NCBI GenBank assembly: GCA_964615335.1
Contig: CAZTMT010000004.1
Coordinates: 1-64,000, forward strand
Origin: HR10 sp964615335
GTDB lineage: Bacteria > Acidobacteriota > Blastocatellia > HR10
Length of the DNA stretch: 64,000 nucleotides
Direction: 5' to 3'
The notes under the pieces are model-generated. The model was given only the letters and a program-made list of their open reading frames with translations. It ran no database searches and had not been told where the DNA came from. The position numbers and the translations under genes are program-made. Positions 1-8,607 of the stretch are shown here, one piece after another (within the stretch, counting starts at the first letter, position 1; each line of letters starts with the position of its first letter).

Positions 1-100
1 GGCCATTTTCTGTCGTCTGCTTGCGCGGGCTCGATGCGAAAAATGTGTCGTTCTCAAAATGGACATGCGCCCGGGGCTCTTTGCCGAAAAGGCACGTTGA
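1..100 (+). repeat. Partial copy of the dispersed intergenic repeat family
   Basis: The first ~45 bases hold a diverged copy of the core seen at 57522-57684: a CTGTCG-type box, a short GC hairpin arm (gcttgcgcgggc), then a TGCGAAAA box and TTCTC...AATGG. A second partial unit follows at about 71-95. The copy is cut by the window edge. It lies directly upstream of mreB, in the same orientation as the block at 57.5 kb. Confidence 0.6.
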
Positions 101-179
101 CAAATTTCCCGAAACGAAATCTCCGAGCCGGGCATCTAAGCGGGTGGCAGTGAGACGACATGAACTGAGGAGGCACAAG

Positions 180-1265
180 ATGATCTGGGGACGCATCGAA
201 CACCTTCTGGCTCCCAGCGTCGCTGTTGACCTGGGGACGGTGAACACACTCATCTACGTGCGGAACCGCGGGATCGTGCTCTGCGAACCCACAGCCATTG
301 CCGTAGATCGGACAGATGGCAGCATCGTCGCCGTCGGACGCGACGCCCTGAATATGCTCGGGCGCGAACCGCGCGATGTCCTGGTCCATCGTCCGGTGAG
401 ATCGGGCGTTGTGGCCGATTATGAGCTGACCGAGAAGTTGCTGCGCCGTCTGCTGGAACGAGCGCTTTCGCGCCGGGTGTACTCCTGGATGTTTCCCCGA
501 TTGGTCATCGGGATGCGAAGCGTCTCGACCTACGTCGAGCGGCGCGCCCTTCGGGAAGCCGCCCGGCGCGCCGGTGGTTTCCACACGACACTGGTCGAGG
601 ATGGGATGGCCGCGGCTCTGGGCGCCGGAGCCCTCGCGCAAAATGGACAGGCCAGCCTGATCGTGGACATCGGCGGGGGAACGACCGACATCAGCCTCGT
701 CACCGCTTCGGGCCTGATCGCCGCACATACGGTGAATGTCGGCGGCATCGCGATGGATCAGGCGATCAGCCAGTACGTGCTCCGACGCCACGGGGTGATC
801 GTGAGCGAACAGATGGCCGAGACGATCAAGATCACTCTCGGGGCGGCACTGCCGCGCACGCCCGCCCGAAGCCTGACCGTCGCCGGAAAGCACGCTCATA
901 CAGGAGCCCCTTGCGAGATCACTCTCACCAGCGATGAGGTCTTCGCCCTGCTGAACGATCTGGTGGAAACGATCCTTCAGGGCGTGCGCCTGGTTCTCGA
1001 ACACATGTCTCCGGAGACAGCCGCCGATCTCTGCACGACGGGCATCACGCTGACCGGCGGCGGCTCTCTCTTGCGCGATCTCGATGCGCGCTTCCAGCAG
1101 GAGTTCGGCATCCCTATCTTCCGCGCCGAGAATCCTCTGGAATCGGTCGCCCTGGGACTGGGATACCTGCTGGAGCAACCCGCTTGGCTGGAGTTCTTCC
1201 GCTCCGATGAGGAAGAGGCCGAGTGGATGAACGAAGCCGAAGCCGCCTACAGCACCATACGGTGA
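180..1265 (+). CDS. mreB: Rod shape-determining protein MreB (actin family)
   Basis: Bacterial actin that polymerises under the inner membrane and guides lateral wall synthesis. The 361-aa product has the actin-fold ATPase motifs in order: phosphate 1 (AVDLGTVNTLIYV, about residues 16-28), phosphate 2 (IVDIGGGTTDISL, about 161-173) and the adenosine motif (LTGGGSLL, near residue 291). Length fits MreB/Mbl/MreBH (330-350 aa). The start at 180 is chosen because GAGGAGG lies just upstream; the reading frame is open further 5' but that part is non-homologous and lies in repeat sequence. mreC, mreD, mrdA and rodA are not next to it, so this may be a second mreB paralogue outside the usual mre operon. 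Family assignment is firm; the exact paralogue is not. Confidence 0.93.
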   Translation: MIWGRIEHLLAPSVAVDLGTVNTLIYVRNRGIVLCEPTAIAVDRTDGSIVAVGRDALNMLGREPRDVLVHRPVRSGVVADYELTEKLLRRLLERALSRRVYSWMFPRLVIGMRSVSTYVERRALREAARRAGGFHTTLVEDGMAAALGAGALAQNGQASLIVDIGGGTTDISLVTASGLIAAHTVNVGGIAMDQAISQYVLRRHGVIVSEQMAETIKITLGAALPRTPARSLTVAGKHAHTGAPCEITLTSDEVFALLNDLVETILQGVRLVLEHMSPETAADLCTTGITLTGGGSLLRDLDARFQQEFGIPIFRAENPLESVALGLGYLLEQPAWLEFFRSDEEEAEWMNEAEAAYSTIR

Positions 1266-1320
1266 TCCCGAAACCAACCTTTCAGGACAGGCGACCGGTC
1301 GGTCGTTCCGATTCCCCAAA

Positions 1321-2316
1321 ATGCGAGGGCGCAAGATGGCGCCCTTTCACCAGCGACCGAAGAGCGAACAGGGAACTTTCAACCCCAAAGAGCTTCCGGG
1401 CAGCCCGAACGTCTTAATGCGCGTGCTGGCCAGTGATGGATTCCACACCGCTGCCGCCCTGGTCGCTCGCCCGCTTCAGGTGACGCGCAAAGCGCCTCAA
1501 GCGCTCATCCTCGCGCTGGAGGACCGGGCTGCTCTGGATCTCACTCGGGGGATCGTGTTGGAAGGAAAAGGCAGCGATTATGAAGAGGACGTTATTCCCG
1601 ACGAGGTGCTCACCTGGAGATCGGACCAGGACGGTGTGCTGGGAGTTGGACGGCAGGGGACGGTCGCCCGGCTCTGGCCCGGTGTTCACACGATCACGCT
1701 GACGGCCAAAGATCGCGAGGGGCGGGAAGGTCAGGCGAGCGTCACCGTGCGCGTGGCGGCGCCGATGGAAATCAGCTCGGAACCGGGACTGGAAGGCTCT
1801 GTGGATAACGCTGGACGGGTTGACACCAAAGGCGGAATCACGGTGGGAAACGGCCCCAAAGCCGGAGAGCCCCCGCGCGAGCAGGTCGTGCGCGGCTTTG
1901 TCAGCTTTGACCTGACCCAGTTGCCGCGAAATGTCGAGATCCTGCAAGCCCGCCTGGAACTCTCGCAGAAGGACATCACAGGCGATCCCTACTTCAAAGG
2001 GCTCGGCGCGGTGACCGTTGATGCCGTCGAGTATGGCTCGAGCCTGGATGCCGAGGACTTCCAGGCCCCGATTCTGATAGAGGCGATCGGAACGCTCTCG
2101 GACAATGGACTGCTTGAGATCAAAGGGCTGGATGTCACCGAGGCCGTCAAGACAGCTTTAGCGAAAGAGCTGTCGCGGGTGCAATTCCGTCTGCGCTTCA
2201 GTCAGGAGACCGATGACGATGGGAGCCGCGACGTGGTTCTCTTCGAGTCCCGGACGAGCGCGACGGAAGATTCCCAGGCTCCGAAGCTCCGGCTGCTTCT
2301 GGCGCCCCTCCGCTGA
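1321..2316 (+). pseudogene. C-terminal remnant of a secreted Ig-like/DNRLRE-type protein
   Basis: The 331-aa frame has two recognisable parts. Residues ~35-145 resemble the bacterial Ig/PKD-like unit of the type 'RVLASDG...LTWRSD.DGVLG..GVHTITLTAKD'. Residues ~150-331 resemble a DNRLRE/CBM96-like beta-sandwich (VRGFVSFDLTQLP, GDPYFKGLG, LDVTEAV). Such domains normally sit at the C-terminus of long exported proteins after a signal peptide. Here there is no signal peptide and no clear ribosome site before the ATG at 1321. The frame stays open upstream only to 1231, inside mreB. I infer a 5'-truncated gene whose N-terminal part was lost. It could instead be a short intact gene starting at 1321 or 1336. 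Orientation is convergent with nuoI. Confidence 0.55.
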
Positions 2317-2366
2317 GGCCCAGGAGCCCATCGCAGATCTTCATGCGGAAAGGGCTTGATTCGCGC

Positions 2367-2382
2367 GCTCGGGCACCCGAGC
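2367..2382. terminator. Hairpin in convergent intergenic region
   Basis: The inverted repeat GCTCGGG-ca-CCCGAGC lies between the remnant protein gene (ends 2316, plus) and nuoI (ends 2482, minus). The effective loop is about four bases. No T-tract follows on either strand, so intrinsic termination is only a suggestion. Confidence 0.35.
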
Positions 2383-2481
2383 AGCAAGAAGCATAGACTC
2401 ACTCCTCGGACAGGGAGACCGCAGAGGCCGGGAACCGAGATTCGCGCCACAGAGGGAGTGAAACGCGGCGGATACCGCCGA

Positions 2482-2979
2482 TCACGCTCCCGAAGAGGCC
2501 TGGTCGGGAGCCAGGACGATCTCCAGATGCGGCGAGATGCGCTGGCGCGTGATCAGGAGATCCTCTTTATGCTTGATCATCTCCTCGCGCGTGTACCAGG
2601 CCAGTTCGAAATTCGGCCCCATGGTGATGGCGTCTTTGGGGCAAGCTTCCTCGCAGAAGCCGCAGAAGATGCACTTGCCGTAGTCAATGTCGTAGACCCG
2701 AGCATAACGAATGTCCACGCCGATGCGCTCGGGATAGGGGCGCAGGTCCTCCGCCGCCTCGATGTAGATGGCATCGGCCGGACAGGCAATGGCGCACAGG
2801 AAGCACGCGACGCATTTCTCGCGTCCGTTTTCATCCACGTGCAGAATGTGCTGGCCGCGAAACCGCCGTTCCAACCGGACCGGTTCGTCCGGATACTGCG
2901 TCGTCACACGATCCGGCAGATGGCGAAACGTCGTCGCCAGCCCTTGCGCGATGGCTTTGACGACATCCAGAACCTTCAT
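2482..2979 (-). CDS. nuoI: NADH-quinone oxidoreductase subunit I
   Basis: Complex I hydrophilic-arm subunit carrying two [4Fe-4S] clusters that pass electrons towards NuoB. The 165-aa protein shows both ferredoxin motifs: CVACFLCAIACP and CIFCGFCEEACP (CxxCxxCxxxCP). Length matches bacterial NuoI. The start at 2979 is preferred over the in-frame start 30 bases upstream because GGGAGG precedes it. The gene sits alone, 54 bp downstream of ruvC on the same strand. nuoA and nuoB are 32 kb away at 34.7-35.6 kb, and the other nuo genes are not in the window, so the complex I genes are split over several loci. Confidence 0.93.
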   Translation of the reverse strand: MKVLDVVKAIAQGLATTFRHLPDRVTTQYPDEPVRLERRFRGQHILHVDENGREKCVACFLCAIACPADAIYIEAAEDLRPYPERIGVDIRYARVYDIDYGKCIFCGFCEEACPKDAITMGPNFELAWYTREEMIKHKEDLLITRQRISPHLEIVLAPDQASSGA

Positions 2980-3033
2980 GCTCAGCCTCCCTTGTCCTGC
3001 CGCGTTCATTCTACCAGAAAGGCCTCCGGGATG

Positions 3034-3567
3034 TCACACCTCCCGATCCGCTTCGGAACGACCCTCTGTCGCACGCGCCAGAATTCCCAGATGATGCGCG
3101 TGACAGATGGCGACGGCCAGCGCATCCGCCACATCGTGGGGTTCTGGAATCTCCGGCAACTTAAGTAAGAGAGCCACCATGCGTTGAACCTGTTGCTTCT
3201 CAGCGCGCCCGTATCCGACGGTCGCGTTCTTCACCTCCAGGGGCGAATACTCGTGCACAGGAAGTCCCGCTCGCGCCGCCAGAAGCAGAACGATCCCTCG
3301 CACATGCCCGAGCGTAAGTGCGCTTTTGGGATTTACAGCCGCAAAGGCTTCTTCGACGGCGACGGCTTCCGGTCGAAGACGAGACAGTACGTCCTCTAGT
3401 CGCTCGGCGATGTAGAGCAATTTCTGGGTGAAAGGACGATTCCGAGGAGGACGAATGGCTCCCCCTTCGACAAACCGATAGGTTGTCCCCTCGACTTCGA
3501 TGACGCCATAGCCGGTCACTTCGCTGCCCGGATCAACCCCCAGAATGCGCATCGGAGATCTACTCAC
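3034..3567 (-). CDS. ruvC: Holliday junction resolvase RuvC
   Basis: Endonuclease that cuts Holliday junctions symmetrically after RuvAB branch migration. The 177-aa protein has the RNase H-like catalytic set: D12 in GVDPGS, E72 in VEEAF, and D145/D148 in HDVADAL. The start is GTG at 3567 with GGTGGAG just upstream; an ATG at 3552 is the alternative and would remove only five residues. ruvA and ruvB are not adjacent. nuoI follows 54 bp downstream on the same strand, an unusual pairing that may reflect rearrangement. Confidence 0.93.
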   Translation of the reverse strand: MSRSPMRILGVDPGSEVTGYGVIEVEGTTYRFVEGGAIRPPRNRPFTQKLLYIAERLEDVLSRLRPEAVAVEEAFAAVNPKSALTLGHVRGIVLLLAARAGLPVHEYSPLEVKNATVGYGRAEKQQVQRMVALLLKLPEIPEPHDVADALAVAICHAHHLGILARATEGRSEADREV

Positions 3568-3599
3568 ACTCCACCATGATGAGGAAGAATTCTACGTCG

Positions 3600-3860
3600 G
3601 AAGGGAGAGGATAGGCAAGAGTCCCCCTCTCGCAAGGAGTCCGCCTGTGGTCGACGACAGAAAACAGCCGGGGACGTCATCCCCATTGGGAGAGCAACAC
3701 CCTTCCGCAAAAAGCCCTGCGGCGGGGGCGACAGAGAATAGCCGAGGACGTCAGGAAACGTGCGGCCCAGGATTTCCCCACGAGTCCCCGAAGGGGGTGA
3801 CACGTGGGAGGGTCTCCGGAGCTGTTCGCATCACAACCTGGGGATTGGGGATGACTCCCC
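3600..3860 (-). repeat. Dispersed intergenic repeat block (reverse orientation)
   Basis: Between ruvC and the membrane protein at 4001 the sequence holds at least two reverse-oriented copies of the family core. CGACAGAAAACAGCC ends at 3669 and GGCGACAGAGAATAGCC lies at about 3726-3742, each preceded by CTTCCGCAAAAAG-type and AATGGG-type boxes in the opposite sense. The segment at ~3773-3810 (TTTCCCCACGAGTCCCC and CGAAGGGGGTGACACG) is the reverse complement of the segment at ~57450-57487, so the composite order of blocks is shared between both loci. I see no gene here. Confidence 0.8.
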
Positions 3861-4000
3861 CTTTTGTCTCTTGATCCGGCTGGCTCACGGCCCCGTGCGT
3901 CGCCCACACGGGCGCGAACGTCCCGATGGTCTTGACCTCAGCGAAATGATCCGGGCTATACTGTTCCGCATTCTTGCGACACTCAAGGGGAGGGATGGGC

Positions 4001-4495
4001 ATGAATCCGGCGCATGTGCATCTTTTGCTCAACCACATTCCGGTTGTTGGAATTTGGCTGGGGATCGTGCTTTACCTTGTGGCGATGACAAAGAAGCCGG
4101 AGTGGCGATCGCTGAGCCTGTGGGTCTTCGTGCTCATGGCTGTTGCGAGCATTCCGGTCTATCTGAGCGGAGAGCCGGCTGAAGAATTCATTCACGAGTT
4201 TCCCGGCATCTCCCATGCGCATATCGAAGCACACGAGGAAGCGGCTGTGCCGGCTTTCATTCTGATGCTCGTGCTCGGAGCGGTCGCGCTCGGGGGATGG
4301 ATGCGCTTTCGCGTGGCGGAGCAATGGCCCCGGAGCTACAGTGCGCTGGTGCTGGTGATTGCTCTTGCGGCAGGGGGGGTGATCGGATGGGCAGCGCGTC
4401 TGGGGGCCCAGATTCGACATCCGGAGATTCGTTCCCAGGCTGCGGTGGAGGTCCCTTCGGGATCGGAATCGCACGGCGAACCCTCGGGGCGCTAG
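4001..4495 (+). CDS. Small four-helix membrane protein, DUF2231-like
   Basis: A 164-aa protein with an N-terminal His-rich segment (HVHLLLNHIP) and about four hydrophobic helices (residues ~8-28, 36-54, 83-103, 115-135). The loop has GEPAEEFIHEF and AHIEAHEEAA, a pattern I associate with DUF2231-type heme- or redox-linked membrane proteins; the conserved histidines could bind heme or metal, but this is inference. The start at 4001 is chosen because of AAGGGGAGG at a suitable distance; the ATG at 3995 would overlap that site. It is an isolated gene between the repeat block and the convergent GTPase gene. Confidence 0.7.
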   Translation: MNPAHVHLLLNHIPVVGIWLGIVLYLVAMTKKPEWRSLSLWVFVLMAVASIPVYLSGEPAEEFIHEFPGISHAHIEAHEEAAVPAFILMLVLGAVALGGWMRFRVAEQWPRSYSALVLVIALAAGGVIGWAARLGAQIRHPEIRSQAAVEVPSGSESHGEPSGR

Positions 4496-4560
4496 CTGCG
4501 CCGCTTCTTGCAAAGAAGTTCTCCACGGCGCGCGATCGAAGGAAGGCTTCCATCCCGGGG

Positions 4561-5556
4561 TCAAATGTGAAGTTCGACGATATCGCCGTCTTCCAACACG
4601 TGATCGCGGTGGACGAGCTGACCGTCGAACTTCCCCGCTCCCCAAAGGCGCGCGTATTTCAGGCGCGTGACGAAATCCCGGTGGATCGCGCGGGCGACGT
4701 CGGCGACGGTGCTCCCGCGTTTGAGCACGAAGGGGGCGGTCAGGTCCGGCTTCTTCCCCGGCTCCTTCGTGTAGACGCGAATGACCTCGAGCAGGTGATA
4801 GGCCTTTGGGCGCAGCATTTCGAGATTCTCTCCCGTATGGGCTGAGACGGCCACAAGGGGAAAACGTGCCGCGAGCCACTGGCTCACCAGCTCCAGATTT
4901 TCCCGCGCCGTGGGCTGATCCAGCTTCGTGCCGACCACAAGCGCGCGTTTCTCGCCAGAGGGTGCCGGCGCTTTGCCGGAAGGCGAAGTCGGCTGTCCGT
5001 GCAGATGCAGATTCGCCTGCTCCAGAAGCTGAAGTGTCTCCTCAATGCGCGTGAGCACATCATCGTCGGCCAGATCGAAGACCAGCAGCGCGGCGTCTGC
5101 ATTTCTCACCAGGGCGAACATCCACGGCTCCGTATAGGAGGGAGCGAAGGGGGGCATATCCACAAGCTGAATGCGCACGTTCTCGAACTCCATCATGCCG
5201 GGCAGAGGCAGGCGCGTCGTGAACGGATAGGGAGCGATGTCGGGCTCCGCGCGGGTCAGACGCGCCAGAAGCGAAGATTTTCCGGAATTCGGAGGACCCA
5301 CGAGCACGATCTGTCCCGCCCCTTCCTTGGGGACGTAGAAGGACGGCTTATGGCGCGCCGTGCTCGGCTTGCGCGCTGCTTCCTGTCGAAGTCGGGCGAT
5401 GCGCCGACGGATATCGGCTTGTATCTTCTCGGTCCCTTTGTGCTTGGGGAGCGTCGCGAGCATCTCTTCGAGCGCAGCGAGCTTCTCCTCCCGGGTAGTC
5501 GCGGCGCGGAACTTCCGTTCGGCCTCCAGATATTCGGGCGTCAGATTAGCCGGCAT
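4561..5556 (-). CDS. TGS-domain GTPase (DRG/Obg-like family)
   Basis: P-loop GTPase of the Obg/DRG superfamily, probably acting with ribosomes or RNA, as family members do. The 331-aa protein has an N-terminal helical region (residues ~1-75), G1 VGPPNSGKSS (about 85-94), G3 VDMPPF in place of the common DTPG/DxxG, a G4-like VGTKLD (about 213-218), and a C-terminal TGS domain (~255-331, ending DHVLEDGDIVELHI). This layout is typical of bacterial DRG-like TGS proteins. A -10-like TATAAT lies at 5592-5597 on the minus strand. It is divergently arranged with the large ATPase gene at 5811. Confidence 0.85.
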   Translation of the reverse strand: MPANLTPEYLEAERKFRAATTREEKLAALEEMLATLPKHKGTEKIQADIRRRIARLRQEAARKPSTARHKPSFYVPKEGAGQIVLVGPPNSGKSSLLARLTRAEPDIAPYPFTTRLPLPGMMEFENVRIQLVDMPPFAPSYTEPWMFALVRNADAALLVFDLADDDVLTRIEETLQLLEQANLHLHGQPTSPSGKAPAPSGEKRALVVGTKLDQPTARENLELVSQWLAARFPLVAVSAHTGENLEMLRPKAYHLLEVIRVYTKEPGKKPDLTAPFVLKRGSTVADVARAIHRDFVTRLKYARLWGAGKFDGQLVHRDHVLEDGDIVELHI

Positions 5557-5770
5557 CGCGAACCCTCTCTCTTGCGAACCCTCGCTCTACAATTATATCA
5601 GCCGTGCCGAGGCCAGAGGAGAAGCCCCCAGGCGGCTCCGGTTACTCTCCTTATCGAGCGAGGCTCCCACGGGGGCGTCCTTGTCCTTCGTGCGGATGCA
5701 CTCCGCGCGAGTTGGAGATGCGCGGACCAAGTGTTGAGGGATGACGCCAACGAGAGCAAAGGGACGTACG

Positions 5771-5799
5771 TTGCGCAGCGTGATGAAGCGTCGCTATAC
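5771..5799 (+). promoter_or_regulatory. Candidate sigma70-type promoter of the ATPase-MscS unit
   Basis: TTGCGC (5771-5776) and TATACT (5794-5799) are separated by 17 bp. The predicted transcription start is only about 5 bases before the ATG at 5811. Either that ATG is read nearly leaderless or translation starts further in, for example at 5880. Confidence 0.5.
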
Positions 5800-5810
5800 T
5801 GTGGGCTCGC

Positions 5811-8591
5811 ATGGCTTCTGCACCGTTTGCGGAGCAATGGTCCGGATTTCGAGAACGTCTCGGCCTATATCATGACCGTATGAGGGCCGAGCTGGAAAGC
5901 TGCTGGCGCGATCTGCGAGTGCTTTGGGAAGGCTCCTTTCCCCCATCTGAGGCGCTCGCGATTCCTCCTCCTGATGCGCCGGATCTTCACGCGTTTTACG
6001 CTGCGCGCAGCGAAGCGAGCCACAGATTCCTGCAGGAACCGCTTTCACAGTGGGAACGTCGCCAGCCGTACCGGCGAGCACTGATGGCCATTGAGGCCTA
6101 CGAGCGGAGCTTAGAGGATTTGGTCCGGATGCTGCCCGAATCCATCCGGGTGAGCGGGCCTGAGGTTGTCGACGCGGTGAATGGATGGATCTCAGGGGGC
6201 TGGCGACAGTGGGGGGCGCGACTCCGGCGCCGGCCACAGCAGTTGCTCCTGAGGGCAAAAGTAGCCGACATGCTCCAGAAGCGGGCTCGAGCCCGCTTGG
6301 AGATGGGGGGGGACTATCTGCTGAGCTTGATTCTGGCGATCCGTCAACTCCGACATTCGTGGGTGCTGGTACGCGAAGCTCTCGATGCATCTGTCGCGGG
6401 ACGGCCTCCATCAAAAGATGTCCTAGAAGCCCAACGGGCAAAAGTGCAAAAGACACGCGAGCACCTTATCGAACGGATCGAGCGCATGCTCTCGCAGTGG
6501 CCTGAGGAGTTGAACCGGATCATTCGGGACCTGGCTCATGGCATTTTGACCGATCTGGTGCTAGGACGGACGCAAAAGCGAGCGAAGACTCGGGATCTCT
6601 GGACCAAATGGGTTATTCATTGGACCGAGCAGATGCGACTCGTGCACGCCGAGTTGCACCTGGAGTTGGCTCTGGAGCGCAGTGAGCGTCGCCTGTTAGA
6701 ACGGTTCCAGCACCTGCTGGAGAGCCTAGGGGCGGAACGGGCCAATCTGCTGACGGAACTCGATGAGACCATCGCGTGGGTACGCCGACAGCTCGAGCGA
6801 GGGGAGACGGAGACCCTCCCGTCTCCGAAAGCCGATCTGGTGCCAGCCTCCAGCCGACTCTCTGAGCTAGAGGCTCTGCTCAAGACCGATCTGGAATCCC
6901 TGCCCCAAGCATGCGAGGTGCTGACGGCGTTCTCCGCGCGGCCCGGTCGCCGTCGGAGGGTGAGAAGGCTGTATCCCAGAGAGACTGTACTTCAGGCGTT
7001 CCTGCGGACTGGGCGTCAGGCACTGGCCCAGGTGCTCGAAGAGGTCGAATCCGAGCATCGTGCAATCTTGCAGCAGCTGGAGCGAGCCCGCCAAGTCGTC
7101 GCCTTTGGTGTGGAGCTAGCCGAACGGAATCGGGACTCCCAGGTGGTTCGAGAGGCCTTGCAAAATACTCTCTCGCTGCTTGAATTCTCCCGCCGCGAAG
7201 CCTCCGATTGGCGTCCTGCGGCCACGGCCCGGATGGCGCAGATACTGGCCTCGGTATTCGTCGAGAGTCGGATGCTGCTAGATCGCCACTGGCTGGGGAT
7301 GTTCACGTATCTGGCCCAGCAAAGGCTCCATCGAGCTGCTGTGGTGGCCCTTTGCAGTGCCGCGAGCACACTGGTTCGCGCCCTGCGCCGCCTCTATGAG
7401 ATTCTGGAACGCGCTTTCTTGAGGTTTCTGGTCCGTATTGGATGGCGACCGGAGCCTTCGGTTGGCCAGGTCGAAGTCATCACGCGACCTCTTCTTCCCC
7501 AAGAATTCATCGTTGACCTCAGCACGAAAGACCTGCCGGCGCTCTATCGCCACCTGTTCCGACTGGAGCCGGTTCAAGACCCCCGGTTTCTAGTCGGGCG
7601 CGAGCGAGAGATGGCCGCTATTGCTGAAGCTCGAGCACTCTGGGAGGCGGGCCGTTCGGTTACCCTGATCATTGTCGGCGAACGCGGCAGTGGAAAAACC
7701 AGCTTGATCAACTGTGCGGTGAAGCGCGTCCTGGGGGATCTTGACGTCTTTCGGGGCGAATTCCGCGATCGCATGGTGACTGAAGCGCAGGTGCGGGAGT
7801 TTCTCGCCGAGCTGATCGGTCTTGCCGATGCAGCGCGCCTGGAGGAATTCTTGGCCGCGGAGAGGCGCGTCATCGTCCTGGAGGAGACGGAACGCACCTT
7901 TTTGCGACAGGTCGGATACTATGCAGCCATTCGGGAACTACAGCGAGTGATCGCGGCGACGTGCTCTTGCACGTTCTGGATTCTTTCGATCAACCAGGTG
8001 GCCTTTCGGCTCCTTGATGCGGTGGTCAGGCTCGGCTCGAGCTTTTCGCATCGCATCAATGCGGCCACGGCGACGCGAGATGCCCTTCGCGAGGCGATCC
8101 TGATTCGGCATAACTTATCCGGCCTGCGCTTGCACTTCGCGGCGCCTCCCTCCCAGAACACGCTGAGCCAGCAATTGCGCAGCTTCTTCCGAGGCCGCTC
8201 CGATCCGAAGGCTCTTTTCTTCGATTCTCTTGCGAAAGAATCCGCAGGAGTCTTTCGCACGGCGTTTGACATCTGGCTGGGTCAGATCGAATCGGTACAG
8301 GCCGGAGTGCTGTACGTGAAACCTCTGGTCCCTTCTGACCTGTCGCCTGTTGTGGACACGCTGGATCTGGATGACCTGTTCACGCTTGTCGCGATCATGC
8401 AGCATGGGAGCCTCACCCCCGAGGAGCACGCGCTCGTTTTCCAGAAGAGCGTAGCCGCCAGTCGCTCGCAGATGGACGAACTGCTCGCGCGAGAGATCAT
8501 TGAGCCAGATCCCGTCCACGCGGGATTTCGTGTGCGTCCCGAAGCCCTGCGCCTAGTTCACGAAGCGCTGTACCGTCGCAATTTGTTATAA
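5811..8591 (+). CDS. Large coiled-coil P-loop ATPase with C-terminal winged-helix-like region
   Basis: I do not recognise a named family. The 926-aa protein has a long charged, helix-rich N-terminal half (residues ~1-530, likely coiled coils), an amphipathic/hydrophobic patch at ~500-550, and an AAA/STAND-like ATPase module at ~590-800. The module has Walker A GERGSGKTS near 622-630, a Walker B-like VIVLEETE near 687-694 and a sensor-1-like SINQ near 725. The last ~70 residues look like a winged-helix tail (SLTPEEHALVFQ...FRVRPEALRLVHEAL), an Orc1/Cdc6- or STAND-like order. No signal peptide is seen. An MscS channel gene starts 16 bp downstream with its own strong ribosome site, so the two are probably co-expressed. 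A role as regulator of, or partner for, the channel is inference. The start is uncertain (5811 or 5880). Confidence 0.75.
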   Translation: MASAPFAEQWSGFRERLGLYHDRMRAELESCWRDLRVLWEGSFPPSEALAIPPPDAPDLHAFYAARSEASHRFLQEPLSQWERRQPYRRALMAIEAYERSLEDLVRMLPESIRVSGPEVVDAVNGWISGGWRQWGARLRRRPQQLLLRAKVADMLQKRARARLEMGGDYLLSLILAIRQLRHSWVLVREALDASVAGRPPSKDVLEAQRAKVQKTREHLIERIERMLSQWPEELNRIIRDLAHGILTDLVLGRTQKRAKTRDLWTKWVIHWTEQMRLVHAELHLELALERSERRLLERFQHLLESLGAERANLLTELDETIAWVRRQLERGETETLPSPKADLVPASSRLSELEALLKTDLESLPQACEVLTAFSARPGRRRRVRRLYPRETVLQAFLRTGRQALAQVLEEVESEHRAILQQLERARQVVAFGVELAERNRDSQVVREALQNTLSLLEFSRREASDWRPAATARMAQILASVFVESRMLLDRHWLGMFTYLAQQRLHRAAVVALCSAASTLVRALRRLYEILERAFLRFLVRIGWRPEPSVGQVEVITRPLLPQEFIVDLSTKDLPALYRHLFRLEPVQDPRFLVGREREMAAIAEARALWEAGRSVTLIIVGERGSGKTSLINCAVKRVLGDLDVFRGEFRDRMVTEAQVREFLAELIGLADAARLEEFLAAERRVIVLEETERTFLRQVGYYAAIRELQRVIAATCSCTFWILSINQVAFRLLDAVVRLGSSFSHRINAATATRDALREAILIRHNLSGLRLHFAAPPSQNTLSQQLRSFFRGRSDPKALFFDSLAKESAGVFRTAFDIWLGQIESVQAGVLYVKPLVPSDLSPVVDTLDLDDLFTLVAIMQHGSLTPEEHALVFQKSVAASRSQMDELLAREIIEPDPVHAGFRVRPEALRLVHEALYRRNLL

Positions 8592-8607
8592 GCGCTGGAG
8601 GAGGCCT

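Noticed and set aside
54..1334. 426-aa open frame antisense to mreB
   Set aside because: It follows the high-GC third-position bias of mreB, has no known domain and lies entirely opposite a clear gene.
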